Below, one piece after another: positions 38,225-47,409 of a stretch of DNA of 64,000 nt. Source of the DNA: Radiobacillus kanasensis. Its GTDB lineage: Bacteria; Bacillota; Bacilli; Bacillales; Amphibacillaceae. The stretch covers positions 2,362,001-2,426,000 of the forward strand of contig NZ_CP088020.1 in the NCBI RefSeq assembly GCF_021049245.1, given 5' to 3'. Numbering within the stretch: the stretch's first letter is position 1; every line of letters starts with the position of its first letter. The translations under genes were made by a program, and so were the position numbers. Under the pieces are notes generated by a model. The model did not search any database. It saw only the letters and a list, made by a program, of their open reading frames with translations, and was not told where the DNA came from.

Positions 38225-38235
38225 TGGTCTGACCA
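38225..38235. promoter_or_regulatory. FadR/GntR-type operator in front of ytsJ
   Basis: TGGTCTGACCA is a perfect palindrome that matches the TGGT-N3-ACCA core of FadR-subfamily sites. It lies at about +6 to +16 of the predicted ytsJ transcript, a typical roadblock position. The adjacent FadR-type gene is the obvious candidate binder. Confidence 0.7.
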
Positions 38236-38247
38236 CTTAACTACTAT

Positions 38248-38275
38248 ATTATAACAGATGGAAAAAGAGTGTAAA
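38248..38275 (-). promoter_or_regulatory. Promoter of ytsJ
   Basis: TTTACA (38275-38270), a 16 nt spacer and TATAAT (38253-38248) on the minus strand. Confidence 0.7.
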
Positions 38276-38314
38276 GTAGATGCACTTCTATCCTTTTTCC
38301 CATTTTTATCTATT

Positions 38315-38534
38315 AGAGGTTGTTCAAAAACTCCGGTAAAAAGGACACGGCGATTTTCTTCGTTAGCTTGCTTCTCCGGTGCTCACGTATCTATAGGAAG
38401 GTGGATTTTCTGCTAAAGTCGTGCACGTCCTGTGCACAACGCAGAAGTCAGCACATCCTGTGCAAGTCCGCTCCTCTAAGCTGCAATGCCTCGAACTTCT
38501 TGGTCCTTTTCATCCTCCTTTTTGAACACGCACT
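38315..38534. repeat. Dispersed repeat family A, copy A3 (220 bp, inverted)
   Basis: Compared with A1 this copy is inverted: it starts AGAGGTTGTTCAAAAACTCC and ends CCTTTTTGAACACGCACT. It contains the A-core and the block AGCACATCCTGTGCAAGTCC shared with A2, but not module D. It lies between dnaE and ytsJ. Confidence 0.85.
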
Positions 38535-38569
38535 ATTACAAAATCCTTATGCTATAAACAATACGTCTA

Positions 38570-41500
38570 TTAAGACCGTTTAATGACCACATTTTCTTTG
38601 CCGAACGTACGGCTTAATGCTTGGATGCAATCCCTGGTCAGCTTTACATTATATTTTCCAGCAAGCTGATAAGATGTATTCTTCTGTTGATGATACATAA
38701 TGATGGGGACTGTACCGGGATACTGATCCGCAATTGTGCTCATTTTTTCTAGTACTTTTTGATCATTTTGATCCGTTATTTTTAAAAATACCCGTTGCTC
38801 AACTTTTACCGTTAGTTCTTCTTCCTGAAAAGGACGGATTTCCTCTAGGACCCATTGTAGCCTTTCATTTCGCTTTTCAACCTTCCCTTTCAAGAAAACC
38901 ATCGATTCTTCCTTCAACCATTTGCTAATATTTCGATATAACTCCGGAAACACAACCCCATCCATTTCATCCGTTTCATCCCCTAAAGTTACGAATGCCA
39001 TGGACTCTCCTCGTTTCGTTCGAATCGTTTTTACCTCTTGTATAATCGCACAGCCAAGCAACTGTTTTTGACCAATTAGCTTGCGAGCATTTCGAAACGT
39101 AATATACCCGTTCGTTCGTAAAAGATTACGATACTCCGTTAAAGGGTGACTCGATAAATAGATACCTAACACTTCTTTTTCCATTTCAAGTTTTTTAATT
39201 TGCGAGAAATCCTCTACCTCTACGTATGAACCATCTAATTGAACATCCCCTTCAAAAAAGGAGGGTTGATCATCAAACTCTTTAAATAGTTCTGCCTGTT
39301 CTCTGGCTTGATCAATCGTTGCGAGCATACTAGCTCGATTGGCATACGTTTCGTCAAAGGCACCAGACATTACTAGGGTTTCTATAATCGGGCGAGTTAC
39401 GACTTTCAAAGAGACACGCATACAAAAATCAAATAAATGCTTGTACGGACCGTTTTTTCTCCCTTTTATTATTTCTGAGATGACCTGATGGCCAATTCCT
39501 TTAAGGGTTAGAAATCCAACTCGAAGCTTCCCTTTATCTACGATGAATCTGCCATAACTTTTATTAATAGAAGGTGGCAAAGTTGGAATCCCAAGTTCAC
39601 TAGCTTCTTTTATATAGACGCGAACCTTTTCTTGTTGATTCGAAACCGAGCTTAACAGCTCTGCCATAAAGAAAGCTGGATAATGCGCTTTTAGATAAGC
39701 AAGTTGATAGGAAATGACACTGTAAGCAACGGCGTGACTTCGGTTAAAGCCATAATTAGCAAATCGAACAATCCAAGTAAAAATTTCTTCCGCTATAGCA
39801 GACTCGTAGCCTTGTTCCATACACCCCCTTATGAATAATTCCTTCTGTTCATGCATGACAGCCTGGTCTTTTTTGGATATTGCTCTTCTTAATAGATCAG
39901 CTTGCCCTAAACGGAATCCAGCCATCTGATGGGCAATTTGCATAATTTGTTCCTGATATACCAACACACCATAGGTCTTTTCCAATATCGATTTTAATAC
40001 AGGGTGTGGATAGGTGACAGGCTCTTGTTTATGCTTCCGTTTTACATAGGTTGGGATGTATTCCATCGGTCCTGGACGATATAAAGCATTGACTGCTACT
40101 ACATCTTCAAATTCCGTTGGCTTCAAAGAAGATAGCACCTGTTGCATTCCTTGAGATTCCAATTGAAAAATACCATTCGTTGCACCGGATTGCAGAAGAG
40201 AAAATGTTTGATCATCTTGGTATGGAATGTCTTCTAATCGGAAGTTAGAATTGACATTTCGTTGAATCGATTGAACGATTCTTTCCATTAAACTCAAATT
40301 TCTCAGCCCTAAAAAGTCCATTTTTAATAAGCCGAGCTGTTGCACTTCATTCATTGCATATTGAGTCAACGCAATTTCGTTATGACCAGCCATTAAAGGG
40401 ACATACTTCTTCAATGGACTTTTACTGATTAAAACACCCGCAGCATGAGTGGATACGTGACGTGGAAGCCCTTCTAATTTACGAGCAATTTGGATTAATT
40501 TCCTTAACAAATCGTTTCGTTGAATGTATTCGTTTAACTCTTGTGATTGCTGGATGGCATCTATCAAACTGCCAGAAGAGCTCGGTAACTGCTTTAACAC
40601 AAAGGCGAGATCTTGTGCATCCATATTCATTGTTTTTCCTAATTCACGGATCACGGACCTTGCCGCAAATGTTCCAAATGTCGCAATTTGCGCTACGTGC
40701 TCAGCGCCGTATTTCCCTTGTACATACTGAATGACTTCATCCCGCCTATGATCTGAAAAGTCGATATCAATATCCGGCATTGTTACTCGCTCTGGGTTTA
40801 AAAATCTTTCAAACAATAAATCATGCTCTAACGGATCGACATCCGTAATCGATAACAAGTAAGCAACGAGAGAGCCTGCCGCCGATCCTCTTCCTGGGCC
40901 AACCATTATCCCATTTTCTTTTGCATATTTGATAAAATCCCAAACGATGAGAAAGTAGTCACTAAAGTTCATTTTTTGTATAACAGAAAGCTCGTAATTT
41001 AATCGCTCTTTTACTTCCTGCAACCTTTGATCATACCTTGTTTCTATCGCTTGAAAACATATGTTTTGTAAGAACGTAAAAGCATCAGTATCATTGGGAA
41101 CCGGATAGGATGGGAGTAACGGTTGATCAAACTCTATGGTGACGTTACACGCTTCCGCAATTCGATTCGCTTCCTCCAGAAGCTTAGCCCATTTCCCAGG
41201 AAATCGGTCAATCATTTCTTGATGAGAGGCGAAATGTTGCTGTGAAGATTCTCGGTTAGAATCAGCATGCCATTTCCGTCCATCTTTCATCGCTTGCAAG
41301 CAAACATATGCTTCCTCATCTTCCGTGTTCACATATCGAACATCACGAATTGCGGTGTACGCAATCGATTTGGTAAAGTGCTGACGGATGACTTCCATAT
41401 CCTGTAGAATTTCATCTCTCGCTTCCGGTATTCCAATGTAAAAATTCCCTTCACGAAATAACGTCGTCCATTTCTTTAGATAATCCTGCATACCTTCCAT

Positions 41501-41911
41501 CAAGTCATCTTCAATAAAACCGTGTAGGCTCGAGTTCGACCAAGGCAATATTCCAATCAAATGGTCTGTGTACAAGTTTAACTCGGAAAAAAGAAGCTCC
41601 GTATGATGATTAAGTTGAAGCATACTACTTAATTGTATGAGCTGTTCATATCCTTTATTATTTTTAGCTAGAAGGATGCAAGGCTCTCGTTTTTCATCCT
41701 GCTGAACAAACACAACCATTCCTATAATCGGCTTAATACCAACCTTTTGACAAGCACGATAAAATGGTACAACTCCATGTAACACCATTTCATCTGTAAT
41801 GGTGAGTGCTGAATATCCTTTCTCCATTGCTGCTTGGACGAGATGATCGATAGATATCGTGCTCTTCATTAAACTGTAGCCTGTCCGAATCTGCAAATGT
41901 GTAAAATCCAT
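38570..41911 (-). CDS. dnaE: DNA polymerase III alpha subunit DnaE
   Basis: DnaE is the second replicative polymerase of low-GC Gram-positives; it extends RNA primers before PolC takes over. The N-terminal PHP domain (about 1-210) begins FTHLQIRTGYSLMKSTISI. The palm has the catalytic acidic motif PDIDIDFSDHRRDEVI, then a fingers region with GPMEYIPTYVKRKH. A helix-hairpin-helix is near 800, and a C-terminal OB domain is near 950-1040. The frame is open to 42037, but ATG 41911 after GGGAG gives 1113 residues, the usual size. No exonuclease domain is inserted, as expected for DnaE. Confidence 0.97.
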   Translation of the reverse strand: MDFTHLQIRTGYSLMKSTISIDHLVQAAMEKGYSALTITDEMVLHGVVPFYRACQKVGIKPIIGMVVFVQQDEKREPCILLAKNNKGYEQLIQLSSMLQLNHHTELLFSELNLYTDHLIGILPWSNSSLHGFIEDDLMEGMQDYLKKWTTLFREGNFYIGIPEARDEILQDMEVIRQHFTKSIAYTAIRDVRYVNTEDEEAYVCLQAMKDGRKWHADSNRESSQQHFASHQEMIDRFPGKWAKLLEEANRIAEACNVTIEFDQPLLPSYPVPNDTDAFTFLQNICFQAIETRYDQRLQEVKERLNYELSVIQKMNFSDYFLIVWDFIKYAKENGIMVGPGRGSAAGSLVAYLLSITDVDPLEHDLLFERFLNPERVTMPDIDIDFSDHRRDEVIQYVQGKYGAEHVAQIATFGTFAARSVIRELGKTMNMDAQDLAFVLKQLPSSSGSLIDAIQQSQELNEYIQRNDLLRKLIQIARKLEGLPRHVSTHAAGVLISKSPLKKYVPLMAGHNEIALTQYAMNEVQQLGLLKMDFLGLRNLSLMERIVQSIQRNVNSNFRLEDIPYQDDQTFSLLQSGATNGIFQLESQGMQQVLSSLKPTEFEDVVAVNALYRPGPMEYIPTYVKRKHKQEPVTYPHPVLKSILEKTYGVLVYQEQIMQIAHQMAGFRLGQADLLRRAISKKDQAVMHEQKELFIRGCMEQGYESAIAEEIFTWIVRFANYGFNRSHAVAYSVISYQLAYLKAHYPAFFMAELLSSVSNQQEKVRVYIKEASELGIPTLPPSINKSYGRFIVDKGKLRVGFLTLKGIGHQVISEIIKGRKNGPYKHLFDFCMRVSLKVVTRPIIETLVMSGAFDETYANRASMLATIDQAREQAELFKEFDDQPSFFEGDVQLDGSYVEVEDFSQIKKLEMEKEVLGIYLSSHPLTEYRNLLRTNGYITFRNARKLIGQKQLLGCAIIQEVKTIRTKRGESMAFVTLGDETDEMDGVVFPELYRNISKWLKEESMVFLKGKVEKRNERLQWVLEEIRPFQEEELTVKVEQRVFLKITDQNDQKVLEKMSTIADQYPGTVPIIMYHQQKNTSYQLAGKYNVKLTRDCIQALSRTFGKENVVIKRS

Positions 41912-42074
41912 TTTTTCTCCCGCCTTTTCTATACGTCTATTATATCGAATTCGCAAGTCTGTTGAAACGAATAACATAACTTGTCTACCTGTATCATAAA
42001 ATGGAATAAGGCTTTTAATGGGAACAAACCAACACATGTCTCTGTTACATACTATTTATAAAGGGTGAACAGCT

Positions 42075-42410
42075 ATGGAGGAAGAACGATTTATTTCATC
42101 CATTATTCATTGTTATTTTATTGCGCTAGGCGTTATTTTGGGTGGAACATTTATTGGTAGTATCGGGGCATTTGCTACTGGTGAACCACCGATGACTATT
42201 ATGAGACGCATTGCAAGAGGGTTACGAATCTGGGCAATTGTAGCTGCTATTGGTGGAACATTTGACGCCATTTCAAATTTTGAACGAGGAATTTACGAGG
42301 GCTCTACCATCGACATCGTGAAGCAAGTTCTTCTGATTGTATTTGCCATGGCAGGGGTTCAGACTGCTTTATTAATCATTGAATGGTTTACGCAGGAGAG
42401 TGTGGACTAA
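42075..42410 (+). CDS. ytrH: Sporulation membrane protein YtrH
   Basis: YtrH is a mother-cell sporulation protein needed for full spore resistance in B. subtilis, where ytrHI is under SigE. The 111 residues carry three hydrophobic stretches (about 12-38, 55-75 and 83-103), with IRRIARGLRIWAIV-like basic sequence between. It is divergent from dnaE. Its stop codon overlaps the ytrI ATG (TAATG), which couples the two. The ribosome binding site is AAAGGGTG. Confidence 0.92.
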   Translation: MEEERFISSIIHCYFIALGVILGGTFIGSIGAFATGEPPMTIMRRIARGLRIWAIVAAIGGTFDAISNFERGIYEGSTIDIVKQVLLIVFAMAGVQTALLIIEWFTQESVD

Positions 42411-42913
42411 TGCATTTTCCACCTTTATTTAAAAAGACAAGCTGGCAACGATTTCTAGCAGGGTGCTTTGTCGGTGCAATTTTAGCCTTTATTATTTTCT
42501 TATATATGCATGGCCGTCTTTATGAGCAATGGGCTATCGATAATTTAAATCTTCAAAAAAGAATTTCCGAGCTAGAGGATGAAATCGAAATTCTTTCTCA
42601 GGAAAAATCTGAATTGGATGAACAAGCCCAGGAACATATGATTGTACAAGAAATCGAAATCATACTCATTAACCAAAAATCATTAAAATTAGACCGACTT
42701 GTAGAGCATCAGGCTAAGCAATACATAAAAGATCAAATTAGTGATGTCCTCGGTAAAAAAGTAAGTAGTATCGCCTCCAACGGAAACTTGTTGAAGGCAG
42801 CCATCCAAAATAAACAATACACGATTGATGATATGAAGTTTTCTGTATCGGTTAAGACGTTAACGATTGCCCCCATTGTGAAGGTAGAAGTAGAATTAAA
42901 ACTTGAAAACTAA
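42410..42913 (+). CDS. ytrI: Sporulation membrane protein YtrI
   Basis: YtrI acts with YtrH in sporulation. One N-terminal membrane helix (about 15-35, FLAGCFVGAILAFIIFLYMH) is followed by a coiled coil (about 45-80, LQKRISELEDEIEILSQ) and a C-terminal globular part. I chose the ATG at 42410 (MHFPPLFKKTSWQRF), which overlaps the ytrH stop, rather than the upstream start at 42383, giving 167 residues. The pair forms a two-gene operon. Confidence 0.9.
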   Translation: MHFPPLFKKTSWQRFLAGCFVGAILAFIIFLYMHGRLYEQWAIDNLNLQKRISELEDEIEILSQEKSELDEQAQEHMIVQEIEIILINQKSLKLDRLVEHQAKQYIKDQISDVLGKKVSSIASNGNLLKAAIQNKQYTIDDMKFSVSVKTLTIAPIVKVEVELKLEN

Positions 42914-43015
42914 GGAAAACGTGACAATTTTATAAAATTTTCTGAATTTAATGGCAAAAAAGTACTCACTTTCATATAATTAAGGTAGGAAATCATTTGT
43001 AAAGGAGTGACTGAT

Positions 43016-43213
43016 ATGTTCATTATTCAAACTCGTCGTCTAATTGACGAGCAGATGAATCGGTTAACGAATGGTTACTCAGCTTATGTTGAAACAAATG
43101 AACTCACTCGCCTTATGCAACGCGAAATCACGAAAAGAAACCTACCTGTCATTTTAGACCAAACCGAAAGTGGCTGCTGGTTCATTCCTGAAAAATCAGC
43201 TCAAACTTATTAG
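43016..43213 (+). CDS. Small unknown protein (65 residues) between ytrI and nrnA
   Basis: I do not recognise this family with certainty; a small gene sometimes named ytzJ lies at the same place in Bacillus. The protein begins MFIIQTRRLIDEQMNRLTNG and is soluble and mixed helical, with one Cys-Trp pair (SGCWFIP). ATG 43016 has AAGGAG 8 nt upstream, which is better than the GTG at 43007. A clear terminator follows at once, so it is a monocistronic or ytrHI-linked real gene. Role unknown. Confidence 0.8.
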   Translation: MFIIQTRRLIDEQMNRLTNGYSAYVETNELTRLMQREITKRNLPVILDQTESGCWFIPEKSAQTY

Positions 43214-43240
43214 ACCTTCCGTTTATTCGAAGGTCCTTTT
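43213..43240 (+). terminator. Terminator after the 65-residue gene
   Basis: GACCTTC pairs with GAAGGTC around a 9 nt loop, followed by CTTTTT. Confidence 0.85.
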
Positions 43241-43245
43241 TATGG

Positions 43246-43290
43246 AAAAAAAACAACTTGGAGCCTTCGAAGTGTCAGGCTGCCAAGTTG
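43246..43290 (-). terminator. Terminator of nrnA
   Basis: On the minus strand CAACTTGG pairs with CCAAGTTG, with an inner AGCCT/AGGCT stem, followed by eight T. Confidence 0.92.
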
Positions 43291-43297
43291 ACTCTTA

Positions 43298-44242
43298 TTA
43301 TTTTTGATAAGCTTTACATGCTTCTTCTAAATCTGCAAGCACCCGATCCATGTCCTCCCATTTATAAATCGAAGCTCCAGATGCTAATGGATGTCCTCCT
43401 CCATCATATTTCGCTGCGATTTCGTTGATAACGGGACCCTTGGAACGGAGGCGAACCCGAATTAATTCATCTTCCTCCACGAAAAACGCCCAGGATAAGA
43501 CGCCTTCTACGTCTCCTAAAATACCTACTAGCTGACTAGTTTCCATTGCCGAAATGCCGAATTTTTCAAGTGTATCTTTATCAATTCGAATGGCACAAAC
43601 TCCCGCTTCTGAAACCTCAATATGCTGTAAGATATACCCCTTGAACTTGGCGACATGCTGGGCTGTCGTATAAATCCCATCATACAGAGTAGAGCGATCA
43701 AAATCATATGTAACAAGGTCTGCTGCATACTGGAACGTTTTAGATGTCGTACTCGGAAAGAGAAATCGACCTGTATCTCCTACAATTCCACCATATAAAA
43801 GACGAGCTGCTTCTGCCGTACAGACGAAGCCTTTCTCTTTTCCTACTAGGTATAGCTCATAAATTAATTCACTTGTGGAACTAGCATTTGTGTCCACCCA
43901 TATAATATCTCCGTAAGGATCCACATTTGGATGGTGGTCAATCTTAATGATTTCTTTTCCTTTCCCATAACGTTGATCGGAAACTCGAGCTTGATTCGCC
44001 GTATCACAGACAATCACTAAGGCATCCCGATAAACTTCATCCTCAATATCATCCATTTCTGCTAAAAAGCTTAAAGATGGATCCTCATCGCCAACTAAAT
44101 ACACCTTTTTCTTTGGAAAACTTCCTTTAATAATCTCCGCTAACCCTTTTTGTGAACCAAATGCATCAGGATCTGGACGCACGTGACGATGGATGATAAT
44201 GGTTTCATACTGTTTGATTTTTTCTAATATAGAAGTTATCAT
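43298..44242 (-). CDS. nrnA: Oligoribonuclease / pAp phosphatase NrnA
   Basis: NrnA degrades very short RNAs and dephosphorylates 3'-phosphoadenosine 5'-phosphate. The DHH/DHHA1 fold is clear: HRHVRPDPDAFGSQ and VIVCDTANQARV, the DHH motif IKIDHHPNVD near residue 100, and the C-terminal DGGGHPLASGA substrate motif. The 314 residues match YtqI. It keeps the B. subtilis position between ytrI and ytpI and is convergent with the small gene upstream. It starts ATG 44242 (MITSILEKIKQYE). Confidence 0.96.
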   Translation of the reverse strand: MITSILEKIKQYETIIIHRHVRPDPDAFGSQKGLAEIIKGSFPKKKVYLVGDEDPSLSFLAEMDDIEDEVYRDALVIVCDTANQARVSDQRYGKGKEIIKIDHHPNVDPYGDIIWVDTNASSTSELIYELYLVGKEKGFVCTAEAARLLYGGIVGDTGRFLFPSTTSKTFQYAADLVTYDFDRSTLYDGIYTTAQHVAKFKGYILQHIEVSEAGVCAIRIDKDTLEKFGISAMETSQLVGILGDVEGVLSWAFFVEEDELIRVRLRSKGPVINEIAAKYDGGGHPLASGASIYKWEDMDRVLADLEEACKAYQK

Positions 44243-44353
44243 ATTATCCCTCGTTTCCTTTTTCTAGTATATACCGCTTGTTTCTCTAGTAAAAGCTTTA
44301 AAAAAACGCTAAAATGGGTAAGGTAGTTTGATATTAGTTAGGAGTAGATAAAT

Positions 44354-44653
44354 ATGGTCATATTTCCCATTATAATTGTTCTTTCCTTCGTATTATACAT
44401 CTATTACAAAGTAGCCATCATTCGAACAAACGAACCTTTATTTCAGCATTATTATCAATCTAAAAGTAAGATATGCTTAGGTATTTTTGTTTTCTTCTTT
44501 GGAATAAACCAGTACTTATTTTATGAAACTCGTTTATCCCTTTTCATTGGTATCTTATTTCTTGTTATCGGTGGACTTCAGGCTTGGGATGGGATAAAGA
44601 GAACTCGTTTCTACCGAGAACAAGCCCAATCCTTAGAAGCATATGAAGAATGA
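44354..44653 (+). CDS. ytpI: YtpI family membrane protein
   Basis: This 99-residue membrane protein has three hydrophobic segments (about 2-18, 40-56 and 63-80) and a charged tail, KRTRFYREQAQSLEAYEE. It begins MVIFPIIIVLSFVLYIYY after TAGGAG. The YtpI family is restricted to Bacillaceae and has no known function. It is divergent from nrnA, convergent with ytoI and has its own terminator. Confidence 0.85.
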   Translation: MVIFPIIIVLSFVLYIYYKVAIIRTNEPLFQHYYQSKSKICLGIFVFFFGINQYLFYETRLSLFIGILFLVIGGLQAWDGIKRTRFYREQAQSLEAYEE

Positions 44654-44657
44654 CGAT

Positions 44658-44682
44658 AAGGCTCTTGAAAAAGGGCCTTTTA
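44658..44682 (+). terminator. Terminator of ytpI
   Basis: AAGGCTC pairs with GGGCCTT (one wobble) around an A-rich loop, followed by TTT. Confidence 0.65.
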
Positions 44683-44721
44683 ATGTTTATAGAATAACTA
44701 GTGCTAAAAGGCTAGCTCTCC

Positions 44722-46047
44722 TTAGCGATCAATTAATTGTGCCATAAGAAGTGCCTTCCCTACTAATATCTTTTCGTTAAAAACTTCTACATCCACTTTC
44801 GCAAACTTTCTGCTCACTTCCAATAAACGAGGTCTAATATCCAAACGACTATCCAACTGAACCGGTTTAATAAAATAAATCGATAAATTTTCTACAACCA
44901 GATTCCCTTTTTTGAATTGACGGAGTAATCGACTACTAGCCTCGGTGACAAAAGATGTAAAAACGCCATAGGACAAAGAGCCCAGCTGATTGGTCATTTG
45001 TGGAGTAACTTGGGCTTGATAAACGGTTCCATGTGTTTCATCTTGAACGACCTCAATCCTACTTGTAGCAATATCTTCGATTGTCTCCCCTACTTGCGGC
45101 TGACGCTGAATATGCTGCAATGCCTTTAACACATCCTGTCTGGAAATCAATCCAGCCAAACGGTGGTGAGAATCAACAACCGGCATAATTTCGATCCCTT
45201 CCCACACCATCATGTGCGCAGCATACGCTAACGAGGTTTCCTTTTGAACCGTCATTGGGTTCTTCGTCATTACCTTTTCTACGGTTAATGTACGATCTTT
45301 ATCAATTACATCCTTAGATGTAATCATCCCGATCACTCGGTGATTATCATCTAAAACGGGGAATCTGCTGTGCTTCGTCGTTTCGTTCAACTTATACCAT
45401 TTTTCCAATGAATCACCTTGTGTTACATAATAGGCGTCCTCTAAAGATGTGTAAATATCTTCTACTAATACGATTTCCTTCTTTATTAACTGATCATAGA
45501 TGGCACGATTAATCATGGCCGCCACTGTGAACGTATCATAACTCGTGGACATAATAGGAAGCTTTTTCTCATCCGCAAGTTTTTTAACATGTTCATCTGT
45601 ATCGAAGCCACCGGTGATGAGTACCGCCGCTCCCTCTTTTAATGCTAACTCGTGAGCCTCGGTTCGGTTTCCGATGATTAATAAGGAATCTTTCTCCGTG
45701 TACCTCATCATTGCATCAAGCTTCATTGCACCAATAACAAATTTATTCAGGGTTTTATAAAGCCCTTCTCTGCCACCTAAAACTTGCCCATCGACAATGC
45801 TAATGATTTCCGCAAATGTCAGGTTTTCAAAGTTTTCTTTTTTCTTTCTTTCAATCCGGATGGTCCCGACTCGTTCTATGGTACTTACAAGTCCTTGGTT
45901 TTCCGCTTCTTTAATTGCTCTATAAGCAGTTCCTTCACTCACATCAAGTTCTTTCGCAATTTGTCTCACGGATATTTTATTTCCAACGGTTAAAGTTTCT
46001 ATAAATTCGAGGATTTGTTCATGTTTGGTTGCCAAATCGTTCACCAA
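44722..46047 (-). CDS. ytoI: YtoI: HTH, DRTGG, twin CBS and hot-dog domain protein
   Basis: A multidomain, probably nucleotide-sensing protein. Order: an N-terminal helix-turn-helix (about 15-70, SVRQIAKELDVSEGTAYRAI), a DRTGG domain (about 75-180, TEAHELALKEGAAVLITGGF), two CBS domains (about 190-310, with PVLDDNHRVIGMITSKDV and PVVDSHHRLAGLISRQDV), and a C-terminal 4HBT-like hot-dog (about 330-435). The CBS pair probably binds an adenine nucleotide. The 441 residues match YtoI of B. subtilis. A combination of DNA binding and thioesterase-like fold suggests a regulator; target and ligand are unknown. Confidence 0.9.
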   Translation of the reverse strand: MVNDLATKHEQILEFIETLTVGNKISVRQIAKELDVSEGTAYRAIKEAENQGLVSTIERVGTIRIERKKKENFENLTFAEIISIVDGQVLGGREGLYKTLNKFVIGAMKLDAMMRYTEKDSLLIIGNRTEAHELALKEGAAVLITGGFDTDEHVKKLADEKKLPIMSTSYDTFTVAAMINRAIYDQLIKKEIVLVEDIYTSLEDAYYVTQGDSLEKWYKLNETTKHSRFPVLDDNHRVIGMITSKDVIDKDRTLTVEKVMTKNPMTVQKETSLAYAAHMMVWEGIEIMPVVDSHHRLAGLISRQDVLKALQHIQRQPQVGETIEDIATSRIEVVQDETHGTVYQAQVTPQMTNQLGSLSYGVFTSFVTEASSRLLRQFKKGNLVVENLSIYFIKPVQLDSRLDIRPRLLEVSRKFAKVDVEVFNEKILVGKALLMAQLIDR

Positions 46048-46430
46048 TCTTTCAACTGTACTAATTCAACTATATGTTATGTATTATACAGATGATTGAA
46101 GGCTGTATCAATTTAATCTTTTTATTATTCCGAAAATAGGATCGTGTCCCATAACAGAATTCCTAGCAAACTATCATTCCACTCGTCTTTCACTCAACTT
46201 TCTCATCCATAAAAATATATAACAGTTTCTATCTATATATACGCTGTCTCACCTATTTTGTGGATTCTGTTTTACTGTTTGGTAGAGAAGCTGGGATATA
46301 ACCATAACTTTCACTCTTTAGACGAACGATTACAAGATAGGAAATTTAGAATGTTACTTTTCAATGGTTGGATCTTGATTCATATATGATAGAAAATGCG
46401 ACGTAGCCCGTTTTAGATGAAGCTATTAGC
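46048..46430. other. Intergenic stretch upstream of ytoI
   Basis: AT-rich sequence with no convincing gene or RNA. A ytoI promoter should lie in 46060-46150, but I could not single one out. Repeat material starts at about 46431. Confidence 0.5.
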
Positions 46431-46475
46431 TGCCGCTACAGCAGAATACTCCGCTTTCCGCGGGCAGCGGAAATC
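46431..46475. repeat. Family C fragment attached to B2
   Basis: CAGAATACTCCGCTTTCC at 46441-46458, continuing CGCGGGC, equals the reverse complement of the right end of C2. Only this end is present, so it is a partial C element. Confidence 0.75.
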
Positions 46476-46683
46476 AACATCGCGTGTATATCGAGCAGTT
46501 ATTAAACCGATGGTTTTTTGTTTAACTATTTTTTTACTTCGCAGCATATATATTATTAGCAACAAAAATAACAAAAGGCACCCTAAAAGAAAAATCCGAA
46601 CTAATTCGAATGAAAGAAATTCGAACCATAGTTCGGATATTATGATGATTGAAACACATTTGTCCCAGACTCTTGAAAATTAT
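46476..46683 (-). repeat. Dispersed repeat family B, copy B2
   Basis: On the minus strand it has the same block order as B1: GGGACAAATGT, a hairpin (ATCCGAACTA with TAGTTCGGAT and inner TTCGAAT/ATTCGAA), CTTTTAGG, CCTTTTGT, TTGTTGCTAATAATATATAT, ACCATCGGTTT and ACTGCTCG. It abuts the ytkL stop, so the hairpin would form in the 3' end of that transcript. A frame at 46417-46689 on the plus strand is not a gene. Confidence 0.8.
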
Positions 46684-47364
46684 CTATAAATCAATGGATT
46701 CTCCTGGTTTCAATGCGATTCCTTTCCCTGGTTTAACCTTACTAGCAAATGCATCGCCATCCTGTTCAATTAACGGAAACGTATTATAATGTACAGGAAC
46801 GACGTATTTAGCTTTTACCCACTCAGCTGCAATCAGTGCGTCGTCTGGACCCATCGTGAAATTATCTCCTATTGGAAGGAAAGCTAGATCGATATCGTTT
46901 AGCTCCCCAATTAATTTGAGATCTGAGAACAATCCAGTATCTCCTGCATGATAGATCGTTTTTCCTTCTGCGAAGAACAGGATCCCTGCAGGCATTCCAC
47001 CATAAATGACATTTCCTTCTTCATCTGTAAAGGCAGATCCATGAAAGGCTTGCGTCAGCTTCACCCGACCAAAGTCAAAATCATGCGCCCCCCCGATATG
47101 TAGAGGATGTGTTTGTAGTCCTCTACTCTCAAAATATACAGCCAATTCGTTAGGGGCAACAACAAGTGCGTTATTGCGCTTGGCAATCTCAATCGTATCG
47201 CCCACATGATCGTTGTGCCCATGCGTTAACAAGATCACATCGACTTCCAATGTTTGTGGATCAAGATCTGAGCTTCCGTTTCCCGTAATAAAAGGGTCGA
47301 TAATAATTTTGTGGTTTTCTGTCTGAATGAGGACAGCAGATTGTCCATGAAAAGAAACTTTCAT
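46684..47364 (-). CDS. ytkL: Metallo-beta-lactamase-fold hydrolase YtkL (UPF0173)
   Basis: This cytoplasmic metal-dependent hydrolase of the MBL superfamily has unknown substrate. The metal motif is [12 protein letters not shown] near residue 55, with later ligands in [24 protein letters not shown] and VPVHYNTFP. The frame is open to 47409, but AAAGGAG points to ATG 47364 ([15 protein letters not shown]), giving 226 residues as in YtkL. It follows the SpeE-like gene by 45 bp on the same strand with no terminator between, so it may be read with the sigma-W operon. Confidence 0.92.
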   Translation of the reverse strand: MKVSFHGQSAVLIQTENHKIIIDPFITGNGSSDLDPQTLEVDVILLTHGHNDHVGDTIEIAKRNNALVVAPNELAVYFESRGLQTHPLHIGGAHDFDFGRVKLTQAFHGSAFTDEEGNVIYGGMPAGILFFAEGKTIYHAGDTGLFSDLKLIGELNDIDLAFLPIGDNFTMGPDDALIAAEWVKAKYVVPVHYNTFPLIEQDGDAFASKVKPGKGIALKPGESIDL

Positions 47365-47409
47365 TTCCCATTCTCCTTTCAAAATTAGATCTACTTCCTT
47401 TATACCCAA

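Noticed and set aside
46417..46689. A 90-codon open frame on the plus strand
   Set aside because: It reads through the C fragment and repeat B2 antisense to the hairpin; the B1 copy does not keep the frame open.
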